From Jannaschia sp. M317 (GTDB lineage Bacteria; Pseudomonadota; Alphaproteobacteria; Rhodobacterales; Rhodobacteraceae), in assembly GCF_025141175.1 (NCBI RefSeq), contig NZ_CP081155.1:3315001-3379000 (forward strand): a stretch of DNA of 64,000 nt, in the 5' to 3' direction. Made by a program: the position numbers and the translations under genes. Shown piece after piece: positions 1 through 6,981 of the stretch (the first letter of the stretch is position 1; every line of letters starts with the position of its first letter). Below the pieces are notes generated by a model. The model was not told the origin of the DNA. It did no database searches and saw only the letters and a list, made by a program, of their open reading frames with translations.

Positions 1-563
1 ATCTGGGGATCGGCATTCCGACACTGGTGTCCAACCACATCCCCGAAGGGGTCGAGGTCACGCTGCAGTCCGAGAACGGCATGCTGGGCATGGGCCCCTT
101 CCCCATCGAGGGCGACGAGGATGCCGACCTGATCAACGCCGGCAAGCAGACGATCACCGAACTGCCGCAGACCGCCTATTTCGACAGCGCGCAAAGCTTC
201 GGCATGATCCGCGGCGGCAAGATCGCGATGGCAATCCTGGGCGCGATGGAAGTGGCCGAGAACGGCGACCTGGCGAACTGGATGATCCCCGGCAAGCTGG
301 TCAAGGGCATGGGCGGGGCCATGGATCTGGTCGCGGGCGTGGGCCGCGTGGTCGTGGTCATGGACCATGCGAACAAGCACGGTCAGTCGAAGCTGCTGAA
401 GGAATGCACGCTGCCGCTGACTGGCAAGGGCGTTGTGGACCGGATCATCACGAATCTCGGCGTGCTCGACGTGGTCGAGGGCGGCCTAAAGCTGGTGGAA
501 CTGGCCGATGGCGTGACCGAGCAGGAACTGCGGGACGTCACCGAGGCCACGCTCGTCGCGTGA
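1..563 (+). CDS. scoB: 3-oxoacid CoA-transferase subunit B (3' part)
   Basis: The gene runs in from the left edge; the visible reading frame starts at base 3 and ends with TGA at 563. The product is the C-terminal ~186 residues of the B subunit of succinyl-CoA:3-ketoacid CoA-transferase, which moves CoA from succinyl-CoA to acetoacetate during ketone-body and polyhydroxybutyrate use. The S-E-N-G motif near the start carries the catalytic glutamate of this family, which forms the glutamyl-CoA thioester. The following GMGPFP stretch and the C-terminal LGVLDV and LVELADGV segments are also family-typical. The A subunit would be expected just outside the window. The stop overlaps the GTG of the next gene, so the two are probably translationally coupled. 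Confidence 0.93.
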   Translation, partial: LGIGIPTLVSNHIPEGVEVTLQSENGMLGMGPFPIEGDEDADLINAGKQTITELPQTAYFDSAQSFGMIRGGKIAMAILGAMEVAENGDLANWMIPGKLVKGMGGAMDLVAGVGRVVVVMDHANKHGQSKLLKECTLPLTGKGVVDRIITNLGVLDVVEGGLKLVELADGVTEQELRDVTEATLVA

Positions 564-841
564 GTGGCATCCACCGCGAAGACGGGCAAACCGGCGGTCG
601 CTGGGTGATCGTCGTAAACGGGCACGAGGCGGAGATGACCTATTCCCGCCTCGGCACCACCAAGCTGATCGTCGATCATACCGACGTGCCCGAGGCCCTG
701 CAGGGCCAGGGCGTCGGGATGATGCTGGCGGAGCGGATGATCTCGGACGCGCGGGCCGAGGGGCTGCGGGTCATCGCGCTCTGCCCATTCGTCAAGGCCC
801 AGGCGCAGCGTCATCCCGACTGGGCGGACGTGATCGAGTGA
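560..841 (+). CDS. Small GNAT-fold N-acetyltransferase (YjdJ/COG2388-like)
   Basis: This 93-residue protein starts at a GTG whose last bases overlap the TGA of the CoA-transferase gene (GTGA overlap). It resembles the short GNAT-related proteins of the COG2388 type: an N-terminal strand pair followed by the acetyl-CoA binding loop QGQGVG (about residues 48-53), an alpha helix, and the C-terminal [15 protein letters not shown] segment typical of this group. The acceptor substrate of these mini-acetyltransferases is unknown. A longer upstream frame exists but lies inside the CoA-transferase gene, so the overlap start is preferred. Confidence 0.85.
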   Translation: MSGIHREDGQTGGRWVIVVNGHEAEMTYSRLGTTKLIVDHTDVPEALQGQGVGMMLAERMISDARAEGLRVIALCPFVKAQAQRHPDWADVIE

Positions 842-847
842 GGCGGG

Positions 848-894
848 GATCAGACTTTTGCAAAAGTCTGATCAAATCCTTCCAAGGATTTGAT
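848..894. repeat. Tandem double-hairpin element, copy A
   Basis: Two adjacent inverted repeats lie between the acetyltransferase and the sulfotransferase genes. The first has 12-base arms (gatcagactttt / aaaagtctgatc, spacer gc, 848-873). The second has arms atcaaatcctt / aaggatttgat with spacer cc (871-894). A second element with the same two hairpins, in opposite orientation, is at 62719-62764. The arms can end transcripts of the upstream gene, but the duplicated two-hairpin design suggests a dispersed intergenic repeat. Confidence 0.85.
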
Positions 895-920
895 GCCCGC
901 CGTCACGGTTCCGTTCGGTC

Positions 921-1682
921 ATGAAGCATTCGCTCAATGGATACGTGATCTGCACCCTGCCGCGCAGCGGCAGTACATTGTTATGCCAATTGCTGCAGTC
1001 GGTTCCGGGGGCCGGGCAGCCCGGCTCGCATTTTCACCGCACGGACGTTGCTGCCTGGGCTGCAACGCATGGTCTGCCGCCCCTACCCATGCCCGCATCA
1101 CCTGCCGACCTGCGCCGGATCCTTGCTGCAGGTCGTCAGACAGGGTGTGATGGCGACAGTCTCTTCGGTCTGCGCCTGCAATCGCACAGCCGCGCTTACT
1201 TGCTGGAACGCCTAGCCGAGGCGCAACCGGGTCTGCCCTGCGACCGCACAAGGTTGGAGGCGACGTTTGGGCACCTCTGCTTCATCTATCTGACAAGACG
1301 TGATCACTTGGCGCAGGCGATTTCTTACGTGCGTGCGGCGCAGACGGGCCTGTGGCACCGCGCCGCCGATGGCCGCGAGATGGAACGCAGCGCGCCCCCT
1401 GCCCCGTCCCGCTATGACCGAGCGGCCATCACGGACCGTTTGCAGACAATCGCGACCGATGAGCAGCAGTGGCAGGTTTGGTTTGCGCGTCAGGGCATCG
1501 AACCATTGCGGGTCTTCTATGAGGATCTTGCCGCCGACCCGGCGCGGACTCTGGATCGAATCTTGCGCCATCTGGGTCTTGCGGGAATGTCACCGACACT
1601 CCGCATTCCTACGGCGCGCCTGGCTGACGGAACAAGCCTCGCCTGGGCGCGTCGATACCGGTCAGACGCGTCTGGCGACTAG
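921..1682 (+). CDS. Stf0-type sulfotransferase
   Basis: The 253-residue protein begins with the PAPS-binding signature of sulfotransferases, ICTLPRSGSTLLCQLL (residues 10-25), and continues with the layout of the Stf0 family, which sulfates trehalose and other carbohydrates. The segment RRDHLAQAISYVRAAQTGLW (about 129-148) matches the conserved region that binds the 3'-phosphate of PAPS, and VFYEDLAADP (about 199-208) is the C-terminal family motif. The natural acceptor cannot be told from sequence. The stop overlaps by four bases the stop of the convergent lytic transglycosylase gene. Similar genes are common singletons in marine roseobacters. Confidence 0.88.
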   Translation: MKHSLNGYVICTLPRSGSTLLCQLLQSVPGAGQPGSHFHRTDVAAWAATHGLPPLPMPASPADLRRILAAGRQTGCDGDSLFGLRLQSHSRAYLLERLAEAQPGLPCDRTRLEATFGHLCFIYLTRRDHLAQAISYVRAAQTGLWHRAADGREMERSAPPAPSRYDRAAITDRLQTIATDEQQWQVWFARQGIEPLRVFYEDLAADPARTLDRILRHLGLAGMSPTLRIPTARLADGTSLAWARRYRSDASGD

Positions 1683-2536
1683 GTGTCTTCGAACGCCGCG
1701 TCGAAGACGCAGCCGTCACCGGGCATCGTGGGCGGCGTCTTGCACATCATCCGCGCCACGTTCCAGGCGGCCAGCACCTTGGGCACATAGGCGCGCGTCT
1801 CGGCGTAGGGTGGCACGCCTTCGTGTCGGCGCACGGCCCCCTCGCCCGCGTTGTACCCAGCCAACGCCAGAACGGGGTCGCCGCCGAATTCCTTCATCAG
1901 CCAGTCGAGGTAGGCCACACCGGCGCGGATGTTCTGACCCGGATCGTTGGCGTCGGTGATCCCGAACCGCTCGGCCGTGGCGGGGATCAACTGCATCAAC
2001 CCCTGCGCCCCGGCGTGCGAAATGGCGTCGGTCCGTCCGGCAGACTCGACCGAGATCAACGCAAGGATCAGAGCCGGAGAAACCCGCGTCCCGACCGAGT
2101 GGCGCAGGATTGTGTCGCCGTGGCTTTGCGCAATGCGTTGCAGATGACGGAGCGATGGCGCACGAATACCGCTTGAGTCGGGCGGACGGGCCGCGACGCG
2201 GGTGGCTTGCAAGAAACGACCGGCCTGCGGCGCGATGGCGGGCGATACCGCAGTCCAGAACCAGTCCTGCTGATTGCTGCGCCCCCCCGCCTCTGCCGGG
2301 GCAGTGCGGGCAATGGCGACGTCCGGGGCCTGCGGGGCCGAGGGACGCGGCGCGGTGATCGGGGCCGAGGGGGACACCGGACGATCCGCCGCCGTGATCT
2401 GCACCGTGATGCGCCGGGTGGTGTTGCTGCTGGGCGGTTTCACGCGTTTGAATGTGAATTCTCCGGCCAAGGCCGGACCAGAGATCGGCGCGGCGACCAG
2501 CGCGAAGGCCAGGAAGGCGGCGAATATTCGTGTCAT
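1679..2536 (-). CDS. Secreted lytic transglycosylase (SLT domain)
   Basis: The 285-residue protein starts with a clear signal peptide (MTRIFAAFLAF..ALA, cleavage near residue 24), a proline- and alanine-rich linker to about residue 135, then an SLT lysozyme-like domain at about 138-250. The catalytic glutamate is in ISVESAGRTD (Glu154), followed by the family motifs GAQGLMQLIP and ALAGYNAGEGAV. It cleaves peptidoglycan glycosidic bonds in the periplasm. A longer in-frame start at 2662 would place 42 charged residues before the signal peptide, so the start at 2536 is chosen. It lies divergently from the tad locus and could open the wall for the pilus, but this is only a guess from position. 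Confidence 0.9.
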   Translation of the reverse strand: MTRIFAAFLAFALVAAPISGPALAGEFTFKRVKPPSSNTTRRITVQITAADRPVSPSAPITAPRPSAPQAPDVAIARTAPAEAGGRSNQQDWFWTAVSPAIAPQAGRFLQATRVAARPPDSSGIRAPSLRHLQRIAQSHGDTILRHSVGTRVSPALILALISVESAGRTDAISHAGAQGLMQLIPATAERFGITDANDPGQNIRAGVAYLDWLMKEFGGDPVLALAGYNAGEGAVRRHEGVPPYAETRAYVPKVLAAWNVARMMCKTPPTMPGDGCVFDAAFEDT

Positions 2537-2710
2537 GATGTGCTGCTCGATCTTGTTTTGCCCATAGGGTGCCATATCGCCCACCCCCCTGTCTGCGCGG
2601 CGAACCATTTGCGGGGTCAGGTGTGGCGCGTTGCCCGCAGTGGCCCGCGCAATTGCCAACATCCGCCGCAGGATCGCTGCGATTCCCTGACCATTGTTGA
2701 CCGATCCCCC

Positions 2711-2725
2711 TTAATTTCCGCTTAA
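2711..2725. promoter_or_regulatory. Candidate CtrA-binding site (TTAA-N7-TTAA)
   Basis: The two TTAA halves are separated by exactly seven bases (tttccgc), which equals the CtrA consensus of alphaproteobacteria. It is 175 bases upstream of the lytic transglycosylase start and about 490 upstream of the pilin gene. In Caulobacter pilus genes are CtrA-controlled; use of this site here is inference. Confidence 0.45.
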
Positions 2726-2748
2726 TTCCGCATTGTCGGCAATTCGAA

Positions 2749-2781
2749 CCAAATTGGACACGTTTTCGCCCCAATTGGTCC
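2749..2781. promoter_or_regulatory. Pair of CCAA(A)TTGG palindromes, possible operator
   Basis: CCAAATTGG at 2749-2757 and CCAATTGG at 2771-2778 are palindromes whose starts are 22 bases apart, about two helix turns. A related TTGGTCCAATTG is found at 6841-6852 in the cpaE leader. This could be a shared regulator site for tad transcripts. No regulator gene is visible next to it. Confidence 0.3.
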
Positions 2782-3213
2782 GCATACCTTGGTCATCGGC
2801 TCGGACGCCTCAGGCAGACAGCGCGTCAGGGACGATCAATAAGCAACCGAGACAGTCGGGCAAGAAACGTGACAATGAGCAGTCCCCGCCGATCTGTTGG
2901 CAGGCAGGCCGGACAAAGAGGGAAACGTCACATTTCCAACGACCTCAGGGTCGAGGGACAAAGGGGGGTCGTGCTGGCAGGCGCGGCCCCTTCTGCCTGT
3001 CCGGGGGGGTGTATCCGACCCATATCCACCGATGCCCCCTAAGGTAAGCGGTCGAGCGGATGGCAGGCATCGCCGCGCCCTCGACGGACTCATTCCTCTG
3101 AAAGTTCCTAGTCGTGTCTTATTTGCGCCCTGTTTGCCGACGAAACAGAACAGGTCGAAAGGGCGGACAGCCCGACGATCAATATAACGAGTTCACATCG
3201 AAGGAATGAACAC

Positions 3214-3417
3214 ATGCTGAATGCAATCAAGACTTTCTCCGCTGACGAGTCGGGCGCTGTCACTGTCGACTGGGTTGTGCTGACCGCCGCTCTGGTTGGC
3301 CTGGGCCTGGCCGTCATGTCCGTCATCTCGGGCGGCATCGAGAACCTCTCCAACGACGTCAACGACGTGCTGATGCAGGACAACACGACCCGCAACTTCA
3401 CCGTCCGCACCCCGTAA
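3214..3417 (+). CDS. flp: Flp family type IVb pilin (short)
   Basis: This 67-residue protein is the major pilin candidate of the tad locus. It has a 14-residue leader ending in ESG, then the mature start AVTVDWVVLTAALVGLGLAV, a hydrophobic helix that packs in the pilus core. The cleavage site is G-AVTVDW, where Asp and Trp replace the Glu-Tyr pair of the classic Flp motif; the second pilin in this locus has the same variant. The prepilin peptidase encoded at 13238 should process it. The ribosome binding site AAGGA is 8 bases before the ATG. Hairpins follow the gene, as expected where much more pilin than assembly protein is needed. Confidence 0.93.
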   Translation: MLNAIKTFSADESGAVTVDWVVLTAALVGLGLAVMSVISGGIENLSNDVNDVLMQDNTTRNFTVRTP

Positions 3418-3436
3418 TCCGGGTCACGACGTTCCG

Positions 3437-3495
3437 GGGGGCGCAAGCCCGCCCGACAAGATTGCAGAACGCCCTGGGCCCATGGCCCGGGGCGT
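3437..3495 (+). terminator. Two hairpins downstream of flp
   Basis: A short stem gggc-gcaa-gccc (about 3440-3451) precedes a stronger stem with arms acgccctgggcc (3469-3480) and ggcccggggcgt (3484-3495), one mismatch. No U-tract follows, so this is more likely an RNA-stabilising or partial-termination structure between the pilin and the assembly genes than a full stop. Confidence 0.5.
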
Positions 3496-3628
3496 CTCGC
3501 ATGGAGCGGCCCCTGCCAGGAAGTCTCCTTTGCACTGTCCCCGCCTGTCCATGGAATCGCCCCATTCCTGAGGCACAAGGGAAACAGACGGCTGTCTGCC
3601 AGCCCATCATGTATCTGGGAACCTTGTT

Positions 3629-4450
3629 ATGCGTTTGATCTTCGGTCTCGTCCTGCTTGCCGGCCTCGCCCTGGCGGGCTTTGCCATCCACACGGCCCAG
3701 GGCCGTTTCAATCAATACAAGTCGGCACTGGCCTCGACCCAGCAGTCGATCGTGCCGACGAAGGACGTCTTCGTTGTCCGCCGACAGCTGAAATACGGCG
3801 ACCAGCTGCGCCGCACCGATGTCCGCGCCATCCAGTGGCCCGCAACCAGTGTGCCGGTCGGCACCTTTGCCTCCATGGACGAGATCTTTCCGCCCGAAGA
3901 CGACGGATCCCGCACTGTGTTGCGCCTGATGGAACGCGATGAACCGCTTCTGCGGGCCAAGGTCACCAATCCCGGACAAGGTGCGGGCATTGCCGCGACC
4001 CTGACGCCCGGCATGCGCGCCTTTACGCTTTCGGTCGATGTGAACTCCGGCGTGTCGGGTTTCCTGCGGCCTGGCGACCGGGTGGACGTCTACTGGACCG
4101 GCGGCGGCGGCGAAGGCGGTGTCACCAAGCTGATCGAGGCCAACATGCCCCTGATCGCCATCGACCAACAAACCGACGAGCAACGCAACAACCCCACCAT
4201 CGCCCGCAACGTCACCGTCGAGGCCCGGCCCGAGATCGTCGCCAAGCTGGCCCAGGCTCAGGCCACCGGCAGCCTGTCGCTCGCCCTGGTCGGCGTGCAA
4301 GACCAGACCGAGAGCGCTTCGGTCCATGCGACCCTGCGCGAGGTTCTGGGTGCCGAAGAAACCGCCGAGCGGCGTCAGACCTGCACCGTGCGCACACGCA
4401 AGGGCGCAGAGGTCGTGCTGATCCCGGTCCCCTGCCCCGAAGACGGCTGA
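3629..4450 (+). CDS. cpaB: Flp pilus assembly protein CpaB/RcpC
   Basis: The 273-residue protein has an N-terminal membrane helix (residues 2-20), a SAF domain at about 45-115 and an RcpC-type domain at about 125-225. The stretches GMRAFTLSVDVNSGVSGFLRPGDRVDV, read here as two adjoining motifs GMRAFTLSVDV and GFLRPGDRVDV, are typical of CpaB. The protein sits in the periplasm and is needed for secretin channel assembly or gating in tad systems. It lies 211 bases after the pilin gene and is followed by a strong terminator, so it may be expressed with flp but apart from cpaC. Confidence 0.92.
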   Translation: MRLIFGLVLLAGLALAGFAIHTAQGRFNQYKSALASTQQSIVPTKDVFVVRRQLKYGDQLRRTDVRAIQWPATSVPVGTFASMDEIFPPEDDGSRTVLRLMERDEPLLRAKVTNPGQGAGIAATLTPGMRAFTLSVDVNSGVSGFLRPGDRVDVYWTGGGGEGGVTKLIEANMPLIAIDQQTDEQRNNPTIARNVTVEARPEIVAKLAQAQATGSLSLALVGVQDQTESASVHATLREVLGAEETAERRQTCTVRTRKGAEVVLIPVPCPEDG

Positions 4451-4477
4451 CCCAGGATAGATCGTCATCCCAGACCC

Positions 4478-4517
4478 ATGGCCGCCCGCACCTCGTGGGC
4501 GGCCATTTGGCTTTTTG
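4478..4517 (+). terminator. Rho-independent terminator after cpaB
   Basis: Perfect 10-base arms atggccgccc (4478-4487) and gggcggccat (4497-4506) with a 9-base loop are followed by a T-rich run ending in ttttt. It separates cpaB from cpaC inside the tad locus. Confidence 0.85.
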
Positions 4518-4681
4518 AGCCCCTGTATTGTGTTGGAAATGGGGCAATCTGTGACCAGCCTGCCCTAGATTGTTGCGCGAACAGGCATGATTCTTGCAAT
4601 AAGGCTGACTTCTGCCATGGTTCCCGATGATGCGGACGCAGAGCCGCACTATTGAGCACAGTGATCAGAGAGGCAGGTCAC

Positions 4682-6061
4682 ATGACGTTTCGAACACTCA
4701 TCCGGGCAGCAATGCTCGGCGTTCTTGTTTCAGGTGCGCCGGCCTTGCAAGCTCAGGCAGAAACCCTTCGCATCGCGGAGGGTCGCGCACAATCGGCCCT
4801 GCGTGTCCAACTCAACCGCGCCATCGTGCTGGAATCTGACGTCGCTTTTGCGGAACTGTCCGTGGCCAATCCGCTGATCGCGGATATCGCCACGCTGTCG
4901 GAACGCACGGTCTACGTACTGGGCAAGGCACCGGGTCGCACGACCCTGACCCTGCTGGGCCCGGACGGACGGTTGATCACCAATGTCGACGTGCACGTCA
5001 CGCCCGACACCGCAGAATTCAAGGAACGCCTGCGCGAATTGCTGCCGGGCGAACCGATCGAGGTCCGCACGGCGAACGATGGTCTGGTCCTGTCGGGCAC
5101 CGTTTCTTCGGGCCGAGTGGTTGATCAGGCCATGGAAATCGCCAATCGCTACGCCCCCGAGGCCACGTTGAACCTGATGACGGTCGGCGGCGTGCAACAG
5201 GTTCAGCTGAAGGTCCGCTTCGCCGAGATGTCGCGCAACCTGTCCAAGGAATTGGGCGCGCAGCTGGGCGTCGGCGGCACCCGGTTGAACGGCGGCAGCT
5301 TCGGCGGCACGACCGGCAGCGTCGGCAACAATGCGGGCGCGCTGCAACTGAACTTCGGCAGTGCTTCGGTCAACTTCAACATCCTGATGCAGGCCCTGGA
5401 AGAAAAAGGCGTCGTCCGTACCCTTTCGGAGCCGAACCTGACCGCCCTGTCCGGTGAATCGGCCAGTTTCCTGGCGGGTGGGGAATTCCCGATCCCGGCC
5501 ATCGACTCCGAGGGCAACGTCGGCGTGACCTTCAAGTCCTTCGGCGTCTCGCTCGACTTTACGCCGACCGTGGTCGATGACGACATCATCAACCTCAACA
5601 TGAAGTCCGAAGTCTCTTCGGTCGATTTCGCCAACTCGGTCGTCATCAACGGCGGCACGGTGCCGGGTACTCAGTCACGCCGCGCCTCCACGACAGTGGA
5701 ACTGCGCGACGGTCAAAGCTTTGCAATCGCGGGCATCCTGCAGGACGATTTCCAGGATGCCTCGACGCAGACGCCATTCCTGGGCGATCTGCCGGTTCTG
5801 GGCGCCTTGTTCCGGTCCGCCAATTATCAGCGCAAGCAGACCGAACTGGTCATCATCGTCTCGGCTCATCTGGTGACGCCGACACGGGGCGAGGCCCTGG
5901 CCGTGCCCACCGACCGCATTCGCCCGCCCACCGAAAACGAGCTGTTCCTCTATGGCCGTGTGTCCGGCGGTGCCGGCACCACCACGTCGCGCGCCTCCAG
6001 CCGAGGCGGAGATGCGGCAGCCCAGGACTTTTCGGGCAACTACGGCTACGTGTTGGAGTGA
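4682..6061 (+). CDS. cpaC: Type II/IV secretion system secretin CpaC/RcpA
   Basis: This 459-residue protein forms the outer-membrane channel of the Flp pilus. It has a signal peptide (about 1-29, ending ALQAQA), an N-terminal T2SS/T3SS pilus domain (about 45-110, with VYVLGKAPGRTTLTLLG), a BON-like segment with GLVLSGTV, and a C-terminal secretin domain (about 235-425) containing FLAGGEFPIPA and GIDS-like and VTPTRG-type ends. The ATG at 4682 is preferred over an in-frame GTG-type start ten codons earlier because it opens directly into the signal peptide. Upstream sits the cpaB terminator, and a weak TTGCGC-N17-GCAATA promoter-like pair is at 4573-4601. The OmpA lipoprotein gene starts one base after its stop. 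Confidence 0.94.
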   Translation: MTFRTLIRAAMLGVLVSGAPALQAQAETLRIAEGRAQSALRVQLNRAIVLESDVAFAELSVANPLIADIATLSERTVYVLGKAPGRTTLTLLGPDGRLITNVDVHVTPDTAEFKERLRELLPGEPIEVRTANDGLVLSGTVSSGRVVDQAMEIANRYAPEATLNLMTVGGVQQVQLKVRFAEMSRNLSKELGAQLGVGGTRLNGGSFGGTTGSVGNNAGALQLNFGSASVNFNILMQALEEKGVVRTLSEPNLTALSGESASFLAGGEFPIPAIDSEGNVGVTFKSFGVSLDFTPTVVDDDIINLNMKSEVSSVDFANSVVINGGTVPGTQSRRASTTVELRDGQSFAIAGILQDDFQDASTQTPFLGDLPVLGALFRSANYQRKQTELVIIVSAHLVTPTRGEALAVPTDRIRPPTENELFLYGRVSGGAGTTTSRASSRGGDAAAQDFSGNYGYVLE

Positions 6062-6062
6062 G

Positions 6063-6686
6063 ATGATGAAAACCGCACCGATCACCCGCCGTTTCCTGGT
6101 CGCAGGCCTTGGCCTGTCGGCCCTGGGTGCCTGTACCGGCACCCGCTTCAACAACCCCGCCGGGTCCAGCATCGATGAAGGTGCCTTCGGCAACCCGACG
6201 ATGCAGAACATGCTGGTCATGAACGGCTCCGCCGAGGCGGTCAGCCATCTGGGCGGGCGCTTTGCCGCAACCGTTCCGACGACCATCAACTTCGCCTTCA
6301 ACAGCGCGGCCCTGGATGCGACCGCCCGTTCGGTCCTGGACCAGCAGGCACATTTCATCCGTCAGTTCCCCGAGGTCCGGTTTTCGGTCTACGGCCACAC
6401 CGACGCCGTCGGCTCGGCTGGCTATAACGAGGGACTGGGCCGTCGTCGCGCCCAGGCCGCGGTCAATTACCTGGCGACCAAGGGGATCTCGAGTTCGCGG
6501 CTGGCCGCACTGGTCAGCTTTGGCGAAACCCGGCCCCTGGTGCCGACGCAATCGCGCGAACGGGCCAATCGACGCACGGTGACCGAGGTTGCGGGATTCG
6601 TTGCGGGCAATCCGCTCGTGCTCGATGGAAAGTATGCGCAGATCGTCTATCGCCGCTACGTGTCCTCTGGGGCACCTGCCGTCTGA
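6063..6686 (+). CDS. OmpA-family lipoprotein of the tad locus (CpaD position)
   Basis: The 207-residue protein begins with an arginine-containing leader and a lipobox LGAC (Cys about 24), so it is probably an outer-membrane-directed lipoprotein. Residues about 85-190 form an OmpA/MotB peptidoglycan-binding domain with FAFNSAALD, VYGHTDAVGSAGYN and GRRRAQAAVNYL. It occupies the place where cpaD (secretin partner) is found in other tad loci and may anchor the secretin to the cell wall. The start codon follows the cpaC stop almost directly, which points to co-transcription. A strong terminator follows the gene. Confidence 0.88.
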   Translation: MMKTAPITRRFLVAGLGLSALGACTGTRFNNPAGSSIDEGAFGNPTMQNMLVMNGSAEAVSHLGGRFAATVPTTINFAFNSAALDATARSVLDQQAHFIRQFPEVRFSVYGHTDAVGSAGYNEGLGRRRAQAAVNYLATKGISSSRLAALVSFGETRPLVPTQSRERANRRTVTEVAGFVAGNPLVLDGKYAQIVYRRYVSSGAPAV

Positions 6687-6715
6687 TTGCGCCCAAATCA
6701 CTTTCGGAACTTATT

Positions 6716-6747
6716 AACCCTGCGCCCCATCTGGCGCAGGGTTTTTC
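6716..6747 (+). terminator. Rho-independent terminator after the OmpA lipoprotein gene
   Basis: Arms aaccctgcgcc (6716-6726) and ggcgcagggtt (6733-6743) pair perfectly over 11 bases with loop ccatct, followed by tttt. It ends the cpaC-ompA transcript, so cpaE needs its own promoter. Confidence 0.9.
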
Positions 6748-6981
6748 ATTTAAATCAGGTGTTTGTCAGAAATCCTGCGCCGTACCGATGGATTCAAGGC
6801 GACATACTTTGTTCATGGGGTTTCCGGTAATTTCATTACTTTGGTCCAATTGTTGCCCGAATGTTGCGTCATCCGAAGGGGGAACAGGGGCCGTTGTCCC
6901 GAGCCGTGTCTGCCCCAGAACGGGGACGTGCGGGTTAATTCTGCCCCTGCGAAGTCGGGGCACAGGAACGTGGTGAATGTT

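Larger units (their letters stand above)
2537..3213. other. Long intergenic region between lytic transglycosylase and flp genes
   Basis: About 680 bases without a convincing gene; the open frames here have no family resemblance and no good start. It holds a TTAA-N7-TTAA motif (2711-2725), two palindromes 22 bases apart (2749-2781), and two similar tracts aaacgtgacaat (2867) and aaacgtcacatt (2932). A TATAAC -10-like hexamer lies at 3183-3188 just before the pilin gene, without an obvious -35. The pilin ribosome binding site is AAGGA at 3201-3205. The region probably carries promoters for both divergent units. Confidence 0.6.

Noticed and set aside
2733..3187. Two overlapping open frames before flp
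   Set aside because: No ribosome binding site, no family resemblance, and Arg/Gly/Pro-rich composition; the region holds regulatory motifs instead.
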